A DNA stretch of 64,000 nucleotides from Sulfuriferula nivalis (lineage in GTDB: Bacteria; Pseudomonadota; Gammaproteobacteria; Burkholderiales; Sulfuriferulaceae). Numbering within the stretch: position 1 is the first letter of the stretch; each line of letters opens with the position of its first letter. The notes under the pieces are model-generated. The model was given only the letters and a program-made list of their open reading frames with translations, did no database searches and was not told the DNA's origin. The translations under genes and the position numbers were made by a program. Where the stretch lies: positions 3,162,001-3,226,000 of the forward strand of contig NZ_AP021881.1 of NCBI RefSeq assembly GCF_009937995.1, in the 5' to 3' direction. Positions 26,829 through 35,223 of this stretch are shown piece by piece.

Positions 26829-26876
26829 GAGGGTTCCTAAGAGTGAGAGAGGTAAGAATAGTGGCTGTATTCAGCT

Positions 26877-29513
26877 TTAACTAAATAAACTGACGCTTTC
26901 CTGTAATAGCAATTGGCATACGCCGGCAGGGGAGGCTTCGCTAAAGAAATGCCCCTGAATATAATGCACACCTATGCTTTGCAGATATTGTACGGTGGTG
27001 TCGGATTCTACCCCTTCAACTATCATTTTCAGGCTGAGCGCATCAGCCATTTGTACAATAGCTTGTACTATGCGTTGACCGTCGGTGGTGTCTAGCCGCG
27101 AAGTGAAGGAGCTGTCGATTTTGAGTATGTCGATAGGCATTGCGTGCAGTTGCGATAGCGCGGAATAGCCAGTACCAAAATCGTCGATGGCCAGCGTAAA
27201 GCCTGCATCATGGAGTTCTTGCAGGCGTTTGGATTCATAGGATAAATCCAGTAGTGCGACACTTTCGGTAATTTCCAGAATCACATCCTGTGGCTGTAGA
27301 CCATAATGCTGAACTTTATCCAGCAGATTCTGTACAAAAGCAGGGGTGAATAGTTGTGCGCGGGAAATGTTGACCGATGCCTGTATTTTCCCATGGGTCT
27401 CATGCCAGACTTGCAGGCGTTGCAGGGTGTGGTCAAATACCTGGTCACCCAGTTCCTGAATGATGCCCAGATGCTCTGCCATGGGGATAAAAGTAGCTGG
27501 TGGTATCCAGCCATTTTCATCGTCATGCCAGCGAGCCAGTGCTTCAAACGAGACAATTTCCTGGGTTCGGGTATCTACGACAGGCTGGAAAAATACTTGT
27601 ATGGTTTTGTTGTGGATGGCGTGGCTCAGCCGTGTTTGCATGAGTACATTTTCGCGATCCAGAGTTTTGTCGTGGATGTCCTGGAAAAACTGTACGTTGT
27701 TACGTCCCACGCCTTTGGCATGGAACATGGTGTGGTCAGCTACGCTCATAAGGGTTTCGGCACTGTCAGCATCATCAGGATAAATGGCGAAACCGATGCT
27801 GATGGTGAGTTTGGTTTCATTGCCGTCGATGTCTATACTCGCACGCGCGGCATCACGCAGGCGCTCGGCGATGTTGCGTATGTGAGCCTCATTATTGGCC
27901 TCGGGCAAGAGCACGACAAACTCATCCCCACCCCAGCGCGATAGCGTATCTACGCTCCTTAAAACAGCAGATAGCCGCTGGCTGAGGGTAACGAGTACCG
28001 TGTCGCCAGCTTTGTGACCCATGGTGTCATTGATGTGCTTGAAATGGTCGAGGTCGATAAAGCCTAATGCCACTTTGTCATTCGTGCGGGTTGCGCGTGC
28101 AATGGCTTGCTGTAAATGGTCTTCCAGCAGTATCCGGTTTGGCAGCTGGGTCAGTGCATCGTGCAGCGCGAGTTGGGTAATGCGCCGCTCCTGCAAATGA
28201 CTGGTGGTAATGTCGCGCAGTACACCACGCAGCCCAGTGATTTCATGCTTGTGACCATGGTGTGCGAGCAAATGGGCTTCTATCCAGATAGGCTCCTCTC
28301 CATGCAGCAAGCGAAAACGGATAACTTGAGAATGCAATTTGCCTACGGCCAACTGTTGTATGACAGCTGCAAGCGCAGCGCGATCTTCTTTGCAGACAAA
28401 TGTAGTGAGTGGCTGCCCTATGTGGGTATATTCCCGATCTGCGGGGACATCCAGCAGCTTGCCCCATGCAGCGCTGAAGTTAAGTAGCAGCCCATCGGTA
28501 GATAAATCGATGATGGCTTCTTCCAGCAGGTTGAGCGTTTCCAGCATAGATAAGCGCTGGGCTTCTTCATGCATGAGGTCGCTGATATCGCGAATAAGCG
28601 CTACGGTATTGCGCATATCGGTTGTTTCGGCAGGTATGGTTTGTAGCCGACCAAGGAAAAACCTGTCCTCATCGTGGATACGTAAAGTAAATTCAAAAGT
28701 TTCGCGATGTTGTTGGGTGCGCAGTTTGGTGGACGCGGAGAGTATGGCCTGAGCCATGTTATAGGGCAGCGCGATTTCCAGCGCAAGGCCTTGGGCATGA
28801 TTTTCCAGGGTGATAGGAAAAGCGTGGTTGTCGGTCCATACATTGAGTATCTGATGGTTTTGATCATATTCGATAATCATGTCTTCGGTAGAGCCAACCA
28901 GCGTTCTCAGACGATGGGCATTCACTTCCAGACTTTGCTCAGCCTGTTTGCGCGTAAGTGCCAGTGCTATGCTGTTTGCTACGGCGCAAATAACATCAAT
29001 TTCCACTGTGTGCCAGTTACGGGCAGTGTGCTGGCTGAATAATCCAATAAAGCCTTCCATTTCATCATCCATTAGCAAAGGGACGCAAAGTGCAGTCTGG
29101 ATGTTCTGTGTAGCAAACAATGCTGCCTCGGCTGGCGACAACTCGGGCAGATGTTTGCAAAATACCATGCCTACCTGCAAGGCATCAAATAGCAATGGAT
29201 AGCGTTGAAATTCAAGTTCGCGAAAATGGTCAAAGTTGGATAAGCGACTGACTGCTTCGCCTGTTGACCAGGTGCAATTGAGTTTTGCGATTTGTTGGTC
29301 ATGCTGATTGGTCTTGTTTAAAAAGAGGGCGCAACAGCCTACACCTGTGGTTTCAGAAAGTAATCGCAGCACACCAGACAGACTTTGTTCGCTGGTTTTT
29401 TCCAGTAGTAATCCCGCAATATGCTCAAGCATTTTGAGGTAGCGTTTGTATAGGGCGAGCTCTTCCGTTAGCGGTAGCGGTGTATTATTTGAAATCAGGT
29501 TGGATGTGTGCAA
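26877..29513 (-). CDS. GAF-PAS-GGDEF-EAL cyclic-di-GMP protein
   Basis: This 878-residue cytoplasmic sensor-enzyme makes and/or breaks cyclic di-GMP. A GAF domain lies at about 35-195, and PAS-like segments at about 200-310 and 320-435. The GGDEF domain (about 450-610) has an intact SRWGGDEFVV and an upstream RSVD inhibitory site five residues before GGDEF. The EAL domain (about 630-870) has SFEALARWHD, and both LEITESVALL and AIDDFGTGYSALSQLH. Both active sites look competent. No transmembrane segment is seen. A response regulator gene lies 70 bp upstream on the same strand. Confidence 0.92.
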   Translation of the reverse strand: MHTSNLISNNTPLPLTEELALYKRYLKMLEHIAGLLLEKTSEQSLSGVLRLLSETTGVGCCALFLNKTNQHDQQIAKLNCTWSTGEAVSRLSNFDHFRELEFQRYPLLFDALQVGMVFCKHLPELSPAEAALFATQNIQTALCVPLLMDDEMEGFIGLFSQHTARNWHTVEIDVICAVANSIALALTRKQAEQSLEVNAHRLRTLVGSTEDMIIEYDQNHQILNVWTDNHAFPITLENHAQGLALEIALPYNMAQAILSASTKLRTQQHRETFEFTLRIHDEDRFFLGRLQTIPAETTDMRNTVALIRDISDLMHEEAQRLSMLETLNLLEEAIIDLSTDGLLLNFSAAWGKLLDVPADREYTHIGQPLTTFVCKEDRAALAAVIQQLAVGKLHSQVIRFRLLHGEEPIWIEAHLLAHHGHKHEITGLRGVLRDITTSHLQERRITQLALHDALTQLPNRILLEDHLQQAIARATRTNDKVALGFIDLDHFKHINDTMGHKAGDTVLVTLSQRLSAVLRSVDTLSRWGGDEFVVLLPEANNEAHIRNIAERLRDAARASIDIDGNETKLTISIGFAIYPDDADSAETLMSVADHTMFHAKGVGRNNVQFFQDIHDKTLDRENVLMQTRLSHAIHNKTIQVFFQPVVDTRTQEIVSFEALARWHDDENGWIPPATFIPMAEHLGIIQELGDQVFDHTLQRLQVWHETHGKIQASVNISRAQLFTPAFVQNLLDKVQHYGLQPQDVILEITESVALLDLSYESKRLQELHDAGFTLAIDDFGTGYSALSQLHAMPIDILKIDSSFTSRLDTTDGQRIVQAIVQMADALSLKMIVEGVESDTTVQYLQSIGVHYIQGHFFSEASPAGVCQLLLQESVSLFS

Positions 29514-29583
29514 ATGGATATGCTCCTGTGGTCGCTTACAGTCTAAGCTGTATTAGCGAAAGTCATAACGGCTATAGCCAATA

Positions 29584-30156
29584 TCAAACAGCTCCGGCAC
29601 CTGGTGCTGGAGTGGGCTCATAGGTTGGACGGCGTAGATGTGAATCTGAGTCGACCAGCTTTTCCAGCCGGGCAAAGACTTCCTGACGGGCAAATGGTTT
29701 TTTCATAAAATCATCAGCACCGATGCGGCTGCCAAAAAACTGTTCGGTCGCCTGTTCGTTACTGCTCATCATGATGATGGGGATGTTCTTGGTCAGCGGG
29801 TCGCGTCGTAGCAGACGTAATGCAGCAAAGCCATTCATGCCGGGCAAAACAATATCGAGAAAGATGACTTCGGGTCTTTCTGTTCGGGCTATTTCTATTC
29901 CGCTTTCGGCATCAAAGGCTTCTAAAGTTGTATAACCCGTCGACTGCAAAACTCTTCTCAGCGCAAAAACGACGGTTCCCGAGTCATCAATAATCAGGGC
30001 TCGTGTGCCTTTTGCGGCATTGCGGCGCTTTCTATTGCGACGCTCAATCTGGCGCTTGGTTGGTTGCGCTGCCTGCTCTTCGGCATCAAGTTCGTGCGCT
30101 ATCGGCATCGGTGTTTTTTTGCGGAAGAGGGAGAGAAATAATTTAAAGTAGCCCAT
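29584..30156 (-). CDS. Response regulator with receiver domain and basic N-terminus
   Basis: This 190-residue protein has a receiver domain at about residues 50-175. Acidic pocket residues ALIIDDSG, phospho-acceptor Asp in VIFLDIVLPGMNG, MMSS and the Lys of FMKKPF are all present. It begins with a strongly basic stretch (KRQIERRNRKRRNAAKG) and ends in a Pro/Ala tail, with no DNA-binding output domain. It resembles the stand-alone PilH type. No kinase is adjacent; the GGDEF-EAL protein downstream may be its target. Confidence 0.85.
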   Translation of the reverse strand: MGYFKLFLSLFRKKTPMPIAHELDAEEQAAQPTKRQIERRNRKRRNAAKGTRALIIDDSGTVVFALRRVLQSTGYTTLEAFDAESGIEIARTERPEVIFLDIVLPGMNGFAALRLLRRDPLTKNIPIIMMSSNEQATEQFFGSRIGADDFMKKPFARQEVFARLEKLVDSDSHLRRPTYEPTPAPGAGAV

Positions 30157-30179
30157 AATGTTTTCTGTTCGCTATCGGT

Positions 30180-31040
30180 TTAATTATGTTCATAAGGCGG
30201 TAGAGCTGCACCGCAGTTTTTGCAATATATTGCATCTTCATCCAGACCTTCAGTCAGACAGGTGGGGCAGGTACGGGTAGTTGGTTTGAATTTCTGAGCG
30301 CTGATTTCCGCGCTGATGATGCCAGTAGGGACGGCGAGTATGCCCCAGCCGAGCAGCATCATTAAAGAAGTGATAAGTCGACCTAAATCGGTCTTGGGCG
30401 ATATGTCACCGAAGCCGACAGTGGTAATGGTCGTTATCGCCCAATACACGGAGACGGGGATGCTGGTAAAGCCATTAGCCGGGCCTTCCACGGCATACAT
30501 TAGCGTCCCTAGCAGAAAGGTGACTATCAGTACGACGGAGAGGAATATCATGATCTTGCGACGGCTGGCGGCAAGCGCGCTGCCCAGTTGGCTGTATTCA
30601 TTAATGAATGAGACCAGCTTGAGTATCCGGAAAATACGTAATAACCGTAGCAAGCGCACGTTAGTCAGGAAATGCGCACCGGGTAAAAATAATTCTAGAT
30701 AGCTAGGCAGTATGGTGAGTAAATCGATAATGCCAAAGAAGCTACGGGCGTAGCGTGTCGGGTGGCGCACGCAACTGAGCCGCGCAATATATTCGATGGT
30801 AAATAAAATGGTGAAAAACCATTCCAGTACTTTGAGTATAGTTTGATATTGCAGCGCAATGGACGCGACGCTATCCAGAATAACCGTGATTACGCTTAAT
30901 AAAACCGCAGCGATCAGGATTAAATCAAACCATTTTCCTGCAGGGGTATCAGCTTCAAAAATGATAACGTAGAGTTTATGTCGCCAGGCAGCGCCAGACG
31001 AGCCGTCATCATTTTCATTTGGCCTGACATTGAGGTTCAA
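30180..31040 (-). CDS. Voltage-gated-type ion channel with C-terminal zinc ribbon
   Basis: This 286-residue six-helix channel has an S4-like segment with regularly spaced arginines (LLRLLRIFRILKLV), a pore helix (SVYWAITTITTVGFGD) with the potassium selectivity filter TVGFGD, and an S6 helix (LLGWGILAVPTGIISAEI). The C-terminus carries a zinc ribbon (CPTCLTEG, then YCKNCGAAL). Potassium selectivity is inferred from the filter. It starts 3 bp after the small gene at 31044-31244 and is probably coupled to it. Confidence 0.88.
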   Translation of the reverse strand: MNLNVRPNENDDGSSGAAWRHKLYVIIFEADTPAGKWFDLILIAAVLLSVITVILDSVASIALQYQTILKVLEWFFTILFTIEYIARLSCVRHPTRYARSFFGIIDLLTILPSYLELFLPGAHFLTNVRLLRLLRIFRILKLVSFINEYSQLGSALAASRRKIMIFLSVVLIVTFLLGTLMYAVEGPANGFTSIPVSVYWAITTITTVGFGDISPKTDLGRLITSLMMLLGWGILAVPTGIISAEISAQKFKPTTRTCPTCLTEGLDEDAIYCKNCGAALPPYEHN

Positions 31041-31043
31041 GAC

Positions 31044-31244
31044 TTAGCCCCGATAAGTATCATAAATGGTTTTGGCGTCAATTTTGGCCTGAGCTTTGGT
31101 GCGTAGCGCTGCGTTTTCGTCATGGGGAACGAAAAATTCAGCATCTTGCGCTTTCATTACTAAGCCTATGGCGACCGCATCAATTAATTTATAGTTTTCG
31201 GCGATGAGCGTGGTGACTTCATCCAGATAAGTTTCATAATTCAT
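31044..31244 (-). CDS. Small hypothetical protein, possible channel-operon partner
   Basis: This 66-residue soluble protein (MNYETYLDEVTTLIAENY... ending KTIYDTYRG) has no membrane segment or known motif that I recognise. It lies 3 bp upstream of the ion-channel gene, so it is probably translated with it. The residue composition is that of a compact helical protein. Function unknown. The 216 bp upstream (31245-31460) hold no gene and would carry divergent promoters. Confidence 0.6.
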   Translation of the reverse strand: MNYETYLDEVTTLIAENYKLIDAVAIGLVMKAQDAEFFVPHDENAALRTKAQAKIDAKTIYDTYRG

Positions 31245-31460
31245 AATTTTGTGCCTGCAGGACGCTTGCCAAGCTGTGTCACGCCTGTTTTTCAGGGTGA
31301 TTACAGTGGTATGGAGGAGCGTGCTGTCTCTAGTTTATATTTAGTTAGTTGTTAATTTTACTGCTTTTTTTCGTGTAGCGGGAATATGGAATGAGGTTGT
31401 GGTCGAAAAATAACATAAGCTAAATGTTAAGATGTGGACTGATAACTAAAACTAAGGGAT

Positions 31461-32234
31461 ATGATGACTTTTCGGGGTGTGCGGATTACCATTTTATTGG
31501 GTGTGTTGATAACGCTGGCGGCGTTGACTTCATGGGAACGCTGGTTCGTGGCGCAGTGGATGCGTCCGCTGCATATAGTGATTTACCCAATTAATGGCGA
31601 CCATAATGAGCAGGTGCAGGCGTATATTGATGCGCTTACGGTGGATGATTTTACTGAAATCAGCCAGTTTATTAATCAGCAAAGTGCGCGTTATCGGTTG
31701 ACGCCGATTGCCGTGCCACAAGTGAAGTTGGCGCACACTATTGCTACCGAGCCACCTCTGCCGCCCAAACCGCCAGCAAGTGCTGTCGATATTGCATTGT
31801 GGAGTCTGAAATTACGTCAGTATGTGTGGCAAAACACAGCTTTCTGGCAGAGCTTGGGACAGGTTAAACTGTTTGTTGTTTATCATCAGGGAGAAGACGG
31901 CGTAGCGCTGGAACATTCCTTAGGATTGCAAAAGGGCTTAATTGGTGTGGTGCATGCGTTTGCACAACCTCAGCAAAATGCGCAGAACAATGTGGTGATT
32001 ACACATGAGTTACTGCACACGCTGGGCGCGACCGATAAATATGATGCAAATTTGCAGCCTATATACCCCGAAGGTTTTGCTGATGTAGATGGTAACGTAC
32101 CCCATTATCCGCAATCTGAAGCTGAAATCATGGCAGGGCGTATCGCCTTGTCGCCTACTCACGCGGTGATGCCCAAGCGTCTGCAAGATTGCGTCATAGG
32201 CGCGAAGACCGCATTTGAAATACAGTGGCACTGA
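31461..32234 (+). CDS. Membrane-anchored putative zinc metallopeptidase
   Basis: This 257-residue protein has one N-terminal membrane anchor (ITILLGVLITLAALTSW, residues 9-25) and an external domain. Near residue 178 it has THELLHTLGATDKYD, an HExxHxxGxxD arrangement as in metzincin-like zinc peptidases. The downstream segment SEAEIMAGRI may supply the Met-turn. I do not recognise the family. AAGGGAT precedes the start. It abuts the DUF938 gene, whose start lies 1 bp after its stop. Confidence 0.6.
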   Translation: MMTFRGVRITILLGVLITLAALTSWERWFVAQWMRPLHIVIYPINGDHNEQVQAYIDALTVDDFTEISQFINQQSARYRLTPIAVPQVKLAHTIATEPPLPPKPPASAVDIALWSLKLRQYVWQNTAFWQSLGQVKLFVVYHQGEDGVALEHSLGLQKGLIGVVHAFAQPQQNAQNNVVITHELLHTLGATDKYDANLQPIYPEGFADVDGNVPHYPQSEAEIMAGRIALSPTHAVMPKRLQDCVIGAKTAFEIQWH

Positions 32235-32235
32235 T

Positions 32236-32832
32236 ATGATGAAACCTAACTCACCCTCCTGCCTGCGCAACCAGGCGCCGATATTGGCGCAGTTACAAAC
32301 GTTTTTTGCCAATAGTCATCACGTACTGGAAATCGCCAGCGGCACTGGGCAGCACGCAGTGTATTTTGGGCAGGCATTGCCCCATCTGACCTGGCAAACC
32401 AGTGATTTGCCAGAGCACCATGCAGGCATACAGGCTTGGCTGGATGAAGCACGGCTGCCCAATGTGTTGCCACCTCTGGTGCTGGACGTCAATCAGCCCG
32501 ACTGGGGCGTGACTCAGGTTGATGCGGTGTTCAATGCCAATGCTGTGCATATCATGTCATGGCCATCAGTAGGTAATTTGTTTGTTGGCGTGGCGCGGGT
32601 GTTGGCGGTGAATGGTATGTTGTGTTTATATGGCCCATTTAATTATGGCGGCAATTACACTTCCGATAGTAATGCCGAATTTGATGGCTGGCTCAAAGCA
32701 CGTGACCCCGCCAGTGGCATCCGTGATTTTGAAGCGATATGTGAATTAGCGTCGTCTCACGGCCTAGTATTGCGGGAGGATATTGCCATGCCGTCGAATA
32801 ACCGGCTTTTGGTGTTCAGCAAAGTTTCGTAG
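32236..32832 (+). CDS. DUF938-family SAM-dependent methyltransferase
   Basis: This 198-residue protein starts at ATG 32236 (MMKPNSPSCLRNQAPILAQL). It has the DUF938 methyltransferase core: HHVLEIASGTGQHAVYFGQA, TWQTSDLPEHHAGI, FNANAVHIMSWPSVGNLF and LYGPFNYGGNYTSDSN. Substrate unknown. The start directly follows the metallopeptidase stop, so the two form a small operon. Confidence 0.85.
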   Translation: MMKPNSPSCLRNQAPILAQLQTFFANSHHVLEIASGTGQHAVYFGQALPHLTWQTSDLPEHHAGIQAWLDEARLPNVLPPLVLDVNQPDWGVTQVDAVFNANAVHIMSWPSVGNLFVGVARVLAVNGMLCLYGPFNYGGNYTSDSNAEFDGWLKARDPASGIRDFEAICELASSHGLVLREDIAMPSNNRLLVFSKVS

Positions 32833-32858
32833 TTTGGATTCAAACGTATACAGTTAGC

Positions 32859-33989
32859 TTAGTCAGGTAAGTTCTTATAAGGATTGTGCTCATTCAGTTC
32901 ATCGGTATAGCGCGCCATTCCTTGCGTTTCTCGGCTAAGAAAATCGGCGACGGCACGGCTGAATTTATCGTGTGCCAGCCAGTGTGCTGACCACGTTGTC
33001 ACTGGCAGGAAGCCACGAGCGATTTTGTGTTCACCTTGGGCACCGCCTTCAAAAACCTTGAGGCGATAGGAGATGCAAAACTCTATCGCCTGATAATAGC
33101 AAGTTTCGAAATGCAAGCCGGAGTGAAATTCCATTGCACCCCAGTAACGGCCATAGAGCGTATCCGCTGTGTAAATATTTAATGCGCTGGCTATTGGCTG
33201 GCCGTCACGATAAGCGATTACCAGTAACACATTATCTGGCATGGTCGCGCCGATGCGCTGGAAAAAATCCAGATTCAAATAGGGTGTGGAGCGATGCTGG
33301 ATATAAGTGCTGTCGTAGCAACGGGTGAAAAAATGCCAATGCTGATGGGTAATGTTGTGCCCGGTGTAGTGTGCAAACGTGATACCTGCATCACGGACGC
33401 GGCGTCGTTCCTGTTTGATTTTTTTGCGTTTGTCATTGTTCATGGTCGCCAGAAAAGCATCAAAATCAGCATAGTCAGCATTGCGCCAGTGGAATTGAAC
33501 GCCCTGCCGCAGCATCATGCCTGCCAGTTGCATAGTCTGCGCTTGCGCTTCGTCCGGGAATAAACAATGCAGTGATGAAACACCCAGTGTCTGTGCCAGC
33601 TGCAAAGCGGCATTGATGAGGGCTGCGCGAATTTCTGCCGTTGCGCCTAGCGCACGCAATCCCGTAATCGGACTAAACGGCACCGCGCACAGTAGTTTCG
33701 GGTAGTACGCCAACCCTTGCCGTTCATAAGCCTCTGCCCATGCCCAGTCGAATACATACTCCCCGTAGGAGTGAGATTTCAGGTACAGCGGCATCGCACC
33801 TATGAGTTGCTGATCCTGCCATAGCGTAATGAATTGCGCCTGCCAGCCTGTTTGTGGTGTGGCGCAGCCAGGCGTTTCTAATGCGGCTAAAAATGCATGG
33901 GAGAGGAACGGATTACCATCATTCAGCCCATCCCATAATGCAGCGGGGATGTCGGTGATGGTGTTGATGATTTGTATGGTGGTATGCAA
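32859..33989 (-). CDS. GNAT-family acyltransferase (DUF482/COG3146)
   Basis: This 376-residue protein belongs to the DUF482 group of GNAT-fold acyltransferases. It has FLSHAFLAALETPGC, GAMPLYLKSHSYGEYVFDWA, NNDKRKKIKQERRRVRDAGI, YGRYWGAMEFHSGLHFETCY and GGAQGEHKIARGFLPV. A role in peptidoglycan or lipid modification has been suggested for the family but not shown. It is the last gene of the B12-related operon, starting 4 bp after the adenosyltransferase gene ends. Confidence 0.82.
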   Translation of the reverse strand: MHTTIQIINTITDIPAALWDGLNDGNPFLSHAFLAALETPGCATPQTGWQAQFITLWQDQQLIGAMPLYLKSHSYGEYVFDWAWAEAYERQGLAYYPKLLCAVPFSPITGLRALGATAEIRAALINAALQLAQTLGVSSLHCLFPDEAQAQTMQLAGMMLRQGVQFHWRNADYADFDAFLATMNNDKRKKIKQERRRVRDAGITFAHYTGHNITHQHWHFFTRCYDSTYIQHRSTPYLNLDFFQRIGATMPDNVLLVIAYRDGQPIASALNIYTADTLYGRYWGAMEFHSGLHFETCYYQAIEFCISYRLKVFEGGAQGEHKIARGFLPVTTWSAHWLAHDKFSRAVADFLSRETQGMARYTDELNEHNPYKNLPD

Positions 33990-33993
33990 AGCC

Positions 33994-34614
33994 TTAGAAA
34001 TCTATACCTGGTTGTGCTTTGACACCATCTCGATAAGCATGTTTCTCATCAGCAATGATGGATACGGTATCGGCGAGTTCGATGAGTGCGTCGGTAGCAC
34101 CACGACCAGTGGCAATAACGTGCTGCATGTCAGGGCGGTTGGCCAGAGTGTCCAATACCAGGTCATTGTCCAGATAGCCATACGACAGCAGATAAGTCAG
34201 TTCATCAAGTACTACCAACTGATAGCTGGGGTCATTCAACATGCGCGTCGCTACCGCCCAGCCGCGTTTGGCTGTGGCTATGTCCTGTTCACGGTTCTGT
34301 GTATCCCAGGTGAAACCGTCACCCAGAACGTGCCATTCCACATTCGGCAGTTTGCCAAAAAAGGCTTCCTCGCCCGTATCGGTGCGGCTTTTAATGAACT
34401 GACAAACGCCGACTTTCATGCCGTAGCCCAAAGCCCGTGCCATAGTACCGAAAGCCGAAGTGCTTTTTCCTTTGCCGTTGCCGGTGATGACGATGAGCAG
34501 GCCGTGTTCGTCGGTGGCGTTGGCAATTGCAGCATCAATCACAGCTTTTTTGCGCGCCATGCGTGTGGCATGACGCGCATTGTTTTCTGCGATTTCAGCG
34601 GCAGTTAAGCTCAT
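33994..34614 (-). CDS. cobO: Corrinoid adenosyltransferase (CobO/BtuR type)
   Basis: This enzyme attaches the adenosyl group of ATP to cobalt(I) corrinoids, completing the B12 coenzyme. The 206-residue protein has the P-loop VITGNGKGKSTSAFG and LVVLDELTYLLSYGYLD plus RPDMQHVIATGRGA, typical of CobO/BtuR. It overlaps the upstream membrane-protein gene by 4 bp (ATGA). Its position downstream of a cobalamin riboswitch and a BtuB-like receptor supports corrinoid salvage. Confidence 0.93.
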   Translation of the reverse strand: MSLTAAEIAENNARHATRMARKKAVIDAAIANATDEHGLLIVITGNGKGKSTSAFGTMARALGYGMKVGVCQFIKSRTDTGEEAFFGKLPNVEWHVLGDGFTWDTQNREQDIATAKRGWAVATRMLNDPSYQLVVLDELTYLLSYGYLDNDLVLDTLANRPDMQHVIATGRGATDALIELADTVSIIADEKHAYRDGVKAQPGIDF

Positions 34615-35171
34615 GCAGTGCGCTGTCCGTGCGTGCTGCTTATTAACAGATGGGCAATTGCTGCCGCACCCAAATAGAAAGCAAATGACGACAGCATCAC
34701 TGGGAAGTACTCAAAAAACTGCGGGATAAACCCGGCCAGTGTAGGCTCGGCAAAACGACCAGAATAGACATAGAAGCCGCCGCTGGAAAACAACTCAGCT
34801 GCGATGGCACCAACCAGCGCGGTGCCAAATAGCCATGGCAGTGTGCTCAGGCTCATGCGGTGATGTGCAGCATAGATGCGACCAGCGATAAACAGCGAAG
34901 CATAGGCGGGTACGAGCAACCCATAGGCTGGCGATATACAGAAATCGGATACGCCAAATTGACTGATTGCAACATAGTCTATTCCCATCGCGGCAGCAAT
35001 CAGGGCGGGCATAATCCACATTGGGCGCAGATAGACGCCGACCAGAAAGAATATTGCCCAGGATGCATCTGGTAATGCACTGAGCGTAGCCCAATGATGG
35101 CTGCGTGTGAGCGCCATGATCAGGGTGAGGATAAGGCCAATGTTGATTTGTTGACGGGTGCTACAGTTCAT
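34611..35171 (-). CDS. Multi-pass membrane protein of the B12 operon
   Basis: This 186-residue protein starts at ATG 35171 (MNCSTRQQINIG), with GGAGA 6 bp upstream; a TTG at 35183 is less likely. It has about five or six transmembrane helices (INIGLILTLIMAL, ASWAIFFLVGVYLRP, MPALIAAAMGIDYVAI, FGTALVGAIAAELFSSGG, YFPVMLSSFAFYLGAAAIAH). The family is not recognised with certainty. Its place between the BtuB-like receptor and cobO suggests inner-membrane corrinoid uptake, an inference from context. Confidence 0.65.
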   Translation of the reverse strand: MNCSTRQQINIGLILTLIMALTRSHHWATLSALPDASWAIFFLVGVYLRPMWIMPALIAAAMGIDYVAISQFGVSDFCISPAYGLLVPAYASLFIAGRIYAAHHRMSLSTLPWLFGTALVGAIAAELFSSGGFYVYSGRFAEPTLAGFIPQFFEYFPVMLSSFAFYLGAAAIAHLLISSTHGQRTA

Positions 35172-35223
35172 ATTGATCTCCAATAGGGCAGGGGTAGCGG
35201 GGACTACCCCTTGTTACAACAGG

